From Rhodococcoides kyotonense (GTDB taxonomy: Bacteria; Actinomycetota; Actinomycetes; Mycobacteriales; Mycobacteriaceae): DNA of 64,000 nt. Every line of letters starts with the position of its first letter. The first letter of the stretch is position 1. The stretch covers positions 492,605-556,604 of the forward strand of contig NZ_FZOW01000002.1 in assembly GCF_900188125.1 (NCBI RefSeq), in the 5' to 3' direction. The notes beneath the pieces were generated by a model, which was not told the DNA's origin, made no database searches, and saw only the letters and a program-made list of their open reading frames with translations. Position numbers and translations under genes: made by a program. This document shows, piece by piece, positions 57,858 through 64,000 of the stretch.

Positions 57858-58696
57858 GATGTTCCGTTCGTAGGTTCGGGATGTCGAAGGTTGCGGGTGG
57901 CGTCGATCGTCCCGAGGAGTGCCAGCGCGTCAGCACTCGGTGATCCTGCAAGGGCGGTGGCGACGATCAGTTGCTGACCGGGGGCGCCTCGGACGTCGAA
58001 TGTGCGGTAGGACAGATATATTCGCCCTACGTCGGGGTGGTTGATCTTCATGTCGGGGATGGTCACTCCCGCGATGTTGGGGTCGCTCCACATGGCGGCA
58101 AAGGTGCCTGTTCGGCCGAGTCGGTCGATCAGCGCGGTGACCTCCGGGTGTGGTGATGGGTGCGCTGCCGCCGACCGCAGTGAGCTGACTGCGGCTTGGG
58201 CGACGGTATCCCAGTTCAGGAAATAGTGGTGTGCGGCAGGATGTGTGAAGACGTAGTGGAACGTCTGGTCGTACTGGTCGGCGCCGATCAATGCGGTTGC
58301 GACACGGTTCGCAGCGAGGACGCGGAAGGCCGGGTTCACGACATAGGCGGCGGCGGTCGGAAGGTTGTCCAACATCTGTTGTAGTTCGTGGTCGACTGCT
58401 TCCGTTACGACCTGGGGCGCAGTCAACCGTGCCAACCTGAATGCGATTCTGCGGGAATCGATTCCCATGTGCAGCGCGACGCAGATCGCATTCATCATCT
58501 GCGCTGCGGGTGCTCGTTCGCGGCCTTGTTCGAGTCGGGCGTAGTAGTCGACGCTGACACCGGCCAGGACCGCGACCTCTTCACGTCGAAGCCCTGCGAC
58601 ACGGCGTGATCCGACCAGTGGAAGGCCGACATCGACGGGTGTGATCCGGGCCCGCTGCGCGCGCAAGAACTGCCCGAGATCGTTGTCGTCCGTCAT
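57854..58696 (-). CDS. XRE-family regulator with MmyB-like ligand domain (copy 1)
   Basis: A 280-aa regulator: N-terminal HTH (about 8-70, REEVAVLAGVSVDYYARLEQGRE) and a MmyB-type ligand-binding domain (about 95-275) that in related proteins is thought to bind a fatty-acid-like ligand. It is clearly paralogous to the protein at 61100-61939 along its whole length. A palindrome lies 37 bases upstream of its start. It leads the MazG-like and VOC genes. Confidence 0.87.
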   Translation of the reverse strand: MTDDNDLGQFLRAQRARITPVDVGLPLVGSRRVAGLRREEVAVLAGVSVDYYARLEQGRERAPAAQMMNAICVALHMGIDSRRIAFRLARLTAPQVVTEAVDHELQQMLDNLPTAAAYVVNPAFRVLAANRVATALIGADQYDQTFHYVFTHPAAHHYFLNWDTVAQAAVSSLRSAAAHPSPHPEVTALIDRLGRTGTFAAMWSDPNIAGVTIPDMKINHPDVGRIYLSYRTFDVRGAPGQQLIVATALAGSPSADALALLGTIDATRNLRHPEPTNGTS

Positions 58697-58732
58697 CGAA
58701 TTGACGGTACGCGGGTGATGAGCATCGAGACA

Positions 58733-58747
58733 GGGTGCAGCGCACCC
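58733..58747. promoter_or_regulatory. palindrome GGGTGC-N3-GCACCC, site 1
   Basis: GGGTGCAGCGCACCC lies between the XRE regulator start (58696) and the end of the NTF2-like gene. The sequence from 58733 to 58749 recurs at 59183-59199 with one base different. Autoregulation by the XRE protein is a reasonable guess. Confidence 0.55.
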
Positions 58748-58763
58748 AGTCTCCGCAGCGTTC

Positions 58764-59132
58764 TCACGCTGACTGCTCGTTGAGCATATGGAACCTGCTG
58801 CACAGTCCGTCGTCGTCGAACTCGAGGGTCCACACGTTGTCGAAGTCGCCGAGTTCGCGGTAGCGCCCGAGTCCCGTCACCGTCGCCCGTCCGGGTGACA
58901 TGGACGCGATCGTCCATTCGAAGGTCCATCCGCCGCTCTGCCAGGGCCAGCGGCTGCGCCACCCCGCGACGATGGCGTCACGGCCGATCCATGCTGTCTC
59001 GTAGGGTGTTTCGTGATATTCCGCTGCTGCACTGAACAGTGCTGCGATGTCGTCGGGGTCGTTGGTGGACCACGCGTGTACGTACGCTTCGATCCACTTC
59101 GTGAGCAAGGCGTCGTCGATGGTGTGAGTCAT
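58764..59132 (-). CDS. NTF2/SnoaL-like protein (copy 1)
   Basis: A 122-aa cone-fold protein (WIEAYVHAWSTNDPDDIAALF; YHETPYETAWIGRDAIVAGW; GRYRELGDFDNVWTLEFDDDG) of the SnoaL-like superfamily. Such proteins isomerise or hydrolyse small molecules or merely bind them. ATG 59132. It is divergent from the SDR gene, with a symmetric site between them, and upstream of the XRE regulator. Confidence 0.78.
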   Translation of the reverse strand: MTHTIDDALLTKWIEAYVHAWSTNDPDDIAALFSAAAEYHETPYETAWIGRDAIVAGWRSRWPWQSGGWTFEWTIASMSPGRATVTGLGRYRELGDFDNVWTLEFDDDGLCSRFHMLNEQSA

Positions 59133-59177
59133 GATGCTCAGCCTCGTTGGTGGGTCGACCGCGGGGAAGGGTCTGCG

Positions 59178-59202
59178 AGCCTGGGTGCGGCGCACCCAGG
59201 CT
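59178..59202. promoter_or_regulatory. 25-base palindrome, site 2, between NTF2-like and SDR genes
   Basis: The arms AGCCTGGGTGCG and CGCACCCAGGCT are exact complements around a single G (59190). It contains the same GGGTGC-N3-GCACCC core as site 1. It lies 46 bases upstream of the NTF2-like start and 106 bases before the SDR start. Confidence 0.65.
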
Positions 59203-59307
59203 GATGCACCCTTCCTCCCGTCTCGAAGTCGGGGTTGAGTCGTAGCCGATCGGTCGCACACCGATTGCGACACAACCATCTATGAAGAAGTTCTAGAGGA
59301 GTTCCAC

Positions 59308-60051
59308 GTGAATATCGTTCTGATCACCGGTGGTAGCCGCGGCATCGGTGCCGCCACTGCACTCGAATGCGCCCGCCGCGGACTCGCCGTCATCCTCACC
59401 TACAACAACAACCCGGTGTCGGCGGAGAAGGTCGTCGCCGAGATAGTCGACGCGGGCGGTAGTGCTGTGGCGCTGGCACTCGACGTCTCGGACGCTTCGT
59501 CGTTTCCTGCGTTCCGGGACACGGTCGCTCGAACGTTGATCGATACGTGGGGCCGAACCGATTTCGACTATCTGGTCAACAACGCGGGCTACGGCGCGTA
59601 CCACCCCTTCACGACGGTGACCGAAGAGGAGTTCGACGGTCTGTTCGCGGTCCATCTGAAGGGGCCGTTCTTTCTCACTCAGGCGCTCGAGCCCTTGATC
59701 GCCGACGGCGGGCACATCGTCAACATGGTCAGCGCAACATCGCGCGTCGCCACGGCCGGGGTAGCGCCCTATGCCAGCTTCAAAGGCGGCCTCGAAGTCC
59801 TCACTCGATACTTGGCGAAAGAATTGGGGGAGAGAGGAATTCGAGCGAACTCCGTCGCGCCTGGCCCTATTCGTACCGAGCTCGGTGGCGGCTTGAACGA
59901 CGAATTCGAGGCTTTGCTGTCGTCGCAGACAGCGCTCGGCCGTGTCGGAGAACCAGCCGACGTCGCCGACGCCATCGCGGGACTTCTGTCTTCCGACAGC
60001 CGCTGGGTCAACGCGCAGTCGATCGAGATCGCCGGCGGCTATGTCATCTGA
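59308..60051 (+). CDS. SDR family oxidoreductase
   Basis: A 247-aa classical short-chain dehydrogenase: TGGSRGIGAAT (cofactor loop), NNAG (YLVNNAGYGAY), catalytic Ser in NMVSAT, and YASFK. The cofactor loop is followed by a Tyr-Asn-Asn-Asn rather than a basic residue, so NAD or NADP preference is open. GTG 59308 has AGGAG 6 bases upstream. It is paired with the next gene and flanked by two NTF2-XRE cassettes. Confidence 0.9.
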   Translation: MNIVLITGGSRGIGAATALECARRGLAVILTYNNNPVSAEKVVAEIVDAGGSAVALALDVSDASSFPAFRDTVARTLIDTWGRTDFDYLVNNAGYGAYHPFTTVTEEEFDGLFAVHLKGPFFLTQALEPLIADGGHIVNMVSATSRVATAGVAPYASFKGGLEVLTRYLAKELGERGIRANSVAPGPIRTELGGGLNDEFEALLSSQTALGRVGEPADVADAIAGLLSSDSRWVNAQSIEIAGGYVI

Positions 60052-60067
60052 CCACGAGCGCGGCACC

Positions 60068-61054
60068 ATGAACACACTGATGATCTACGGCGCGACCGGA
60101 TACACCGGACGGATGGCGGCCACGGAAGCTGCAGCGGCGGGGCTCAATCCCGTACTCGCTGGGCGCACCGAAGACACTCTCGCCGCGCTCGCTGCGGAAT
60201 TGGGCCTGGAGCACCGGGTCTTCGGTCTCGACGATCCTTCCGAGATCGACAGCGCGCTGGGCGGTATCCGAGTCCTCCTGAACTGTGCGGGGCCGTACGC
60301 ACGAACGGCAGAACCGTTGATGACCGCCGCAATTCGCGTCGGCGTCGACTATCTCGACGTCGCGGCCGAACTCGACAGCTATCACCTCGCCGGCACGCTC
60401 GAGTCCCAGGCGGTGACGGCGGGGGTCATGTTGCTGCCCGGTAGTGGAGGGAGTGTGGCGATGCTCGGCTCCCTCGCCGGGCATGCTGCCCGAGGTGTCG
60501 ACGGGGATGTCGACCATGTGAGTATTGCTCTGCATGTCGCGGGATCGATGTCTCGCGGATCTGCGATCAGCGCGGCGGAGAATCTGACGGCGCAGTGTCT
60601 GCATCGGGTAAGCGGCGAGTTGGTCGAGCAGGATCCTTGGAGCACACGGATGTTCGATTTCGGCGACGGGCCTGCAACGTGTTTCCCGGTGACGCTCCCA
60701 GATCTGGTGTCACTGTGGAAGAGTACGAATGCGCCCAATATCGATACCTACGTTCATGTTTCGGGCGATGCGTTTCCCGACGGTGATCTTGCCGATTTGC
60801 CCGACGGTCCCACTCGGGAGGAACGAGAGGTGAACCGGTATCAGGCGTCGGTGACGGTGACTGGGCGCGGTGGGCAGGTCGTGAGCGCGATCCTCGACAC
60901 TGTCAACGGATACACGTTCACACCGTTGGCTGCGATCGCTGCAGCGCGCCGCGTCCTGGCCGGGGAACGCACTTCCGGATTCCGGACTCCGGCAGATCTT
61001 TTCGGATACGAGTTCGCCGGGACCATCGCCGACACTCGAATAGTCGACCTGTGA
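60068..61054 (+). CDS. Saccharopine dehydrogenase-like NAD(P)-binding oxidoreductase
   Basis: A 328-aa protein with an N-terminal Rossmann motif (IYGATGYTGRMAA) and the saccharopine-dehydrogenase/trans-enoyl-reductase pattern LLNCAGPYARTAEPLM and GVDYLDVAAEL. The C-terminal domain is alpha/beta. Substrate unknown. ATG 60068 is chosen; ATG 60041 within the SDR end would add nine residues by overlap. It is co-directional with the SDR gene and probably in the same transcript. Confidence 0.82.
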   Translation: MNTLMIYGATGYTGRMAATEAAAAGLNPVLAGRTEDTLAALAAELGLEHRVFGLDDPSEIDSALGGIRVLLNCAGPYARTAEPLMTAAIRVGVDYLDVAAELDSYHLAGTLESQAVTAGVMLLPGSGGSVAMLGSLAGHAARGVDGDVDHVSIALHVAGSMSRGSAISAAENLTAQCLHRVSGELVEQDPWSTRMFDFGDGPATCFPVTLPDLVSLWKSTNAPNIDTYVHVSGDAFPDGDLADLPDGPTREEREVNRYQASVTVTGRGGQVVSAILDTVNGYTFTPLAAIAAARRVLAGERTSGFRTPADLFGYEFAGTIADTRIVDL

Positions 61055-61099
61055 CATCCGAATGATCTGTTGACGCGCAAGTGCATTCGAACATTGATG

Positions 61100-61939
61100 T
61101 CAGGACGTCGACGTGTGTTGGCGTGCTGCAGCGGCCGTCCCCAGCAGTGCCAGTGCGTCGGCGCTGGGGGATCCGGCGGCCGCGGTAGCCACTGTCAGCT
61201 GCTGGCCGGGCGAGGTTCGTACGTCGAAGGTCTGGTATCTCAACTCCATGGTCCCCACGTCGGGGTGGCGAATTGTCTTGCGGGTCATCGATAGTCCTGC
61301 GACTGCCTGGTCGTCCCACAGTCCGCGGAAGGCGGGGCTGTCTTCGTACAGACCGGCGACGAGGGCAGTGACCTCGGGATGCGGAGGCACGAACCCACCT
61401 GCAAAACGTAACGCGCTCACCGCTGCTCGTGATACGTCGTCCCAATTGGCGTAGTACTCCTGAGCGACGGGGTCGAGGAAGATCGTGCTCAAGATGTTGC
61501 CGTCTCGCCGCACCGGGGCGATGAGTGCTGCCGCGGTGGTGTTCGCGGCGAGCACACGGAACGCTGCATTCGTGACATAGGCCGCCGCATACGGAAACGC
61601 GTCCATCGTGTCCAGTAGTTCTGGGTCGACGATGTCGTCGGTACGTGACACTTCGGGCGACAACCGGGCGAGTCGAAAGGCGTGATCGGATGCATCGGGC
61701 GCGAGGCGAAGCGCGCAGCACAGTGCATCCAGGACTTGAGCGGACGGTGAACGCTCGCGCCCCTGCTCGAGACGGGCGTAGTAGTCCGCGCTCACCCCGG
61801 CGAGTACGGCGACCTCTTCTCGGCGCAGACCCGGGACTCGGCGTCCGCCCACTGATGCGAGCCCTGCTTGTTGCGGTGTCATCCGACCGCGCTGCGCGCG
61901 CAGGAACTCACCCAACGGACTGTTCGACGTCGACACCAT
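61100..61939 (-). CDS. XRE-family regulator with MmyB-like ligand domain (copy 2)
   Basis: A 279-aa paralog of the regulator at 57854-58696: HTH REEVAVLAGVSADYYARLEQGRE and a MmyB-like domain ending GSPSADALALLG, in both copies. It faces the SDR-dehydrogenase pair from the right, convergent to it with a 45-base gap. An NTF2-like gene lies immediately upstream, mirroring copy 1. The site GGGTGC-N3-GCACCC was not found in front of this copy. Confidence 0.87.
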   Translation of the reverse strand: MVSTSNSPLGEFLRAQRGRMTPQQAGLASVGGRRVPGLRREEVAVLAGVSADYYARLEQGRERSPSAQVLDALCCALRLAPDASDHAFRLARLSPEVSRTDDIVDPELLDTMDAFPYAAAYVTNAAFRVLAANTTAAALIAPVRRDGNILSTIFLDPVAQEYYANWDDVSRAAVSALRFAGGFVPPHPEVTALVAGLYEDSPAFRGLWDDQAVAGLSMTRKTIRHPDVGTMELRYQTFDVRTSPGQQLTVATAAAGSPSADALALLGTAAAARQHTSTS

Positions 61940-61985
61940 AAGTGAGAAGGCTACGCCGGTTCCGGCAGTCGTCGACCATCGAAGA

Positions 61986-62408
61986 TCATGAACGGGATGC
62001 CGGGCCAGCGCTGCTCCGGTCGTCGGGGATGTAGTTGGCGTACGCCTCGATGCGAGTGATCAGGCCGGTGTCGTCGAAGCCGAAGTGCAGGGCTGCGTGT
62101 ATCCCACCGCGTGTCCCGTCTGTGCCGACCACACGGACTACGTGTTGCTGAAGGACGCCGCCGGGTTCGGAGAATTGACGGATGATGTCGTAGCGGATCG
62201 ATTCGTACCGACTGATTTGTCCGCGTACCCCGGTGAAATAGTCGTCGAGAGTCTCGTCGCCCTTACCGTCGTTGTGCCACACGGTTGCGGTATCAGCGCA
62301 CAGTGCGCGCGCTGTCTGCCAATCGGATCTCTCCAACGCGCCGAGGTAGGTGAGGACGGTAAGCTTCAGATCTTGTGTGACTGTGGGTCGGATCGGCGGG
62401 TAGACCAC
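61986..62408 (-). CDS. NTF2/SnoaL-like protein (copy 2)
   Basis: A 140-aa cone-fold protein (VLTYLGALERSDWQTARALC; VWHNDGKGDETLDDYFTG; HFGFDDTGLITRIEAYANYI). GTG 62408 is chosen because it gives the normal family length; an earlier ATG (62579) would add a basic tail that is not family-like. No good ribosome site precedes either. It is the last gene before the right attachment repeat. Confidence 0.7.
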   Translation of the reverse strand: MVYPPIRPTVTQDLKLTVLTYLGALERSDWQTARALCADTATVWHNDGKGDETLDDYFTGVRGQISRYESIRYDIIRQFSEPGGVLQQHVVRVVGTDGTRGGIHAALHFGFDDTGLITRIEAYANYIPDDRSSAGPASRS

Positions 62409-62586
62409 ATAATTGAAGGCGTGAGGTCTGTGATCCGGATAGCTAGCGGAATAGGGGGCAATGATGGCGATTGTCGGTGTCACACGATCCGCTGCCACTC
62501 TCCTGTGTAGTGCGATCGTCTGTCCGTCGCATCCCACCTCGGTCCGCGGCGGTTCAGGGCAGTTCGAAGCGATCAGCAAGGGCGCA

Positions 62587-62614
62587 GTTCGGTGTCACGA
62601 GGGTGTCACAAGTC
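62587..62614 (+). repeat. GTTCGGTGTCAC motif, right copy
   Basis: GTTCGGTGTCAC + GAGGGTGTCACAAGTC matches 23 of 28 bases of 45612-45639 in direct orientation. It lies 101 bases inside the right attachment repeat. Confidence 0.4.
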
Positions 62615-62714
62615 GGTACGTTCGGAGATGTATGGGTTCGGACGTTGATGTACGAAAGCTGTTGTAAATAAACAAATATCGAGTCCTTTGAAGTTCAGGT
62701 GGATCCACTTCTAG

Positions 62715-62760
62715 GGACTTAAAATCCGCACAGTGTCGGTTCGAGTCCGACTGGGGGCAC
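62715..62760 (+). repeat. attachment site attR (tRNA 3' fragment)
   Basis: 46 bases from GGACTTAAAAT to GGGGGCAC, with the 3' half of the tRNA (anticodon, T arm, acceptor) but no 5' half. The following bases CA complete CACCA, so this copy retains the encoded CCA. The anticodon stem here would pair perfectly (TCCGC), unlike the tRNA copy (TTCGC). Confidence 0.85.
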
Positions 62761-63046
62761 CATCGAGGTGCTGGTCAGAGGTGGTGTCGGACGTGAATGG
62801 ACGTTCGAACAGCCGCGAGAGTGACACATATTGACACAACTCGAAATAACTGCTGGTTCTGGACGTGGGTGATCGTGGGTGGTCTCACCTGGTTGCACGG
62901 TCCAACTCGCTCAGGCGCGGAACTTGTCGGTGGAGCGTTTAGTTGTGTTGGCAAGCCGCAGGTTGTGCTGTCGGCAACTCGCAACAGCGACGACATCGCG
63001 ATCGCGCAGATCTCCCGAGTGGAGATGAGGGTGGCTACGCTTGTCG

Positions 63047-63958
63047 CTACTCAGCGATGCCTGTTTCGTCGCCTGTCAGCAATTCTTTAAACCGGTAGAT
63101 GGACTTCTTTTTGGAAGCAGTTTGCTCTGAAACTTTGATGCGGACGTATTTTCCGTACGCCAACTTCCCGCTATCTAGAAGGTCTGCTGGGACATCCTTT
63201 ATGCGCCGCTTTCCTCTTCTTCCCGGGCTGACGATTTCGATCCATCCAGCATCGCTCAAGCCTCGCACGTTGCCCGCGATGACCTGATTGTCTAAGAGTT
63301 TCTCTCGGTGTGCGAAGAATCTGATCGCATCAGAACGTCCACGCTTCGTCAGCGACGAGTGCAGTCGATCGCCGTTGGTGACAAATGCGTCAACTTCCAC
63401 ATCGGCGTGAAACTCGTCGAGCGCTACCACGAACTTTCGAACTGATTCGAGGAGGGCGTCAGGTTTTTGCAAGAGACTTGCCCACGCGTCTCCTTGTTCA
63501 AAGTCGTCGTGCAGGCCGAGGACGGTACTTAACGCTTCCTCGAATGCATCCGGCATCAGATGGGGTGTCAGGGACTGGTCAGCTGGTCCCGCGATGCGAG
63601 GTCTGAGGTGGACGACAACACTACCTTCGCTGATTCCTGAAATGCTGAGGTCCGCTGCTCCCGATTCGGCCTGCACAGCAGGCATTGCAGCTTGCAGCTC
63701 AGCTTGAAACTTCTTGATCAGGCTGCTCATATCTGCGCTTAAGGATCCACCCTCAAGGACATCCCCTCCGGAGAACCGCAGGTCGATCAAACCGGGGAGG
63801 GACGCAGCGAGGTCTAGGCCACGCAGCGACTGGGCAAGTGACTTTCTGGCGCTTGCGATCAAGTCGACGTCATCGTCGACGTCTTGTCCAAGCCAGCTAG
63901 GAAGATGAACCGTCTCGGGTTTGATGCCGCTTCGTCCTTTGTGAAGGATGAAGCACAT
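63047..63958 (-). CDS. Hypothetical protein outside the island repeat
   Basis: I do not recognise this 303-aa soluble protein. It has an acidic N-terminal part (about 1-90), a central region (SVVVHLRPRIAGPADQ) and a C-terminal basic region with a winged-helix-like stretch (NVRGLSDAGWIEIVSPGRRGKRRIKDV in two blocks). Codon use is visibly less GC-rich than the core genes, suggesting transfer. The ATG at 63958 gives the longest frame; the upstream context is near the window end. Confidence 0.6.
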   Translation of the reverse strand: MCFILHKGRSGIKPETVHLPSWLGQDVDDDVDLIASARKSLAQSLRGLDLAASLPGLIDLRFSGGDVLEGGSLSADMSSLIKKFQAELQAAMPAVQAESGAADLSISGISEGSVVVHLRPRIAGPADQSLTPHLMPDAFEEALSTVLGLHDDFEQGDAWASLLQKPDALLESVRKFVVALDEFHADVEVDAFVTNGDRLHSSLTKRGRSDAIRFFAHREKLLDNQVIAGNVRGLSDAGWIEIVSPGRRGKRRIKDVPADLLDSGKLAYGKYVRIKVSEQTASKKKSIYRFKELLTGDETGIAE

Positions 63959-64000
63959 GTCGAAGCGTTACCCGCCCGAGCAACGTGAGCGAGCAGTGAA

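Larger units (their letters stand above)
45375..62760. mobile_element. tRNA-integrated genomic island (about 17.3 kb), no integrase seen
   Basis: The island is delimited by two direct 46-base copies of the tRNA 3' half, 17,340 bases apart. Contents differ sharply from the conserved backbone on the left: GAF-ANTAR regulators, partner-switching proteins, small membrane proteins, a glutaminase-STAS fusion, XRE-MmyB regulators and oxidoreductases, with several decayed genes. No tyrosine or serine recombinase, relaxase, phage or plasmid replication gene is visible, so it is either decayed, mobilised in trans, or the left part of a larger composite element. Confidence 0.75.
62409..63046. other. gene-free stretch spanning the right island boundary
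   Basis: No gene is supported. It holds the right GTTCGGTGTCAC motif (62587-62614), GAAGTTCAGGTGGATCCA (62690-62707), the attR repeat and, just outside, a further GTGACACATATTGACACAA block at about 62820. Confidence 0.6.

Overview
The window is high-GC actinobacterial DNA, most likely from a Rhodococcus or close relative (Mycobacteriales). The evidence is gene order. tatD, rpfB, rsmA, ispE, a pks16-type acyl ligase, pth, rplY, prs, glmU, a TetR gene, mfd, mazG, lpqU, eno, ftsB, a DUF501 gene and ppx occur in the same order as in Mycobacterium tuberculosis (Rv1008 to Rv1026, from memory). Many starts are GTG or TTG and many genes overlap by 1, 4 or 8 bases.

Core region (1-45345). The conserved backbone is interrupted by lineage-specific insertions: a WYL regulator between rsmA and ispE; an ABC-F ATPase, DUF4166 gene, pnuC and prfC; a TetR/EamA pair; a complete ergothioneine locus (egtABCD with divergent egtE); a two-component system next to a MacB-like ABC exporter; a gamma-butyrolactone-receptor-like TetR gene before mfd; a RibD/DHFR-like gene bracketed by two copies of a 53-bp repeat; and an efeUOB iron-uptake operon behind a convincing IdeR/DtxR box. 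Several palindromic repeat families sit exactly at gene ends and often contain the stop codons.

Island (45375-62760). A tRNA gene with anticodon UAA at 45346-45419 has its 3' half repeated (45 of 46 bases) at 62715-62760, the classic footprint of tRNA-directed integration, bounding about 17.3 kb. No integrase is visible between the repeats. The cargo is dominated by stress-signalling parts. It has a pyridoxamine-oxidase-like protein, an anti-anti-sigma STAS protein, an RsbW-like kinase and an RsbU-like phosphatase (frameshifted near its end) in one minus-strand cluster behind a SigF-type promoter. It also has a second STAS protein, two GAF-ANTAR regulators, a glutaminase-STAS fusion and several small membrane proteins. 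The right half carries an SDR and a saccharopine-dehydrogenase-like enzyme flanked by two copies of an NTF2-like/XRE-MmyB gene pair.

Right edge (62761-64000). Beyond the tRNA fragment is a short gene-free stretch and one unrecognised minus-strand gene. This does not look like the core backbone, so the accessory region may continue past the window.
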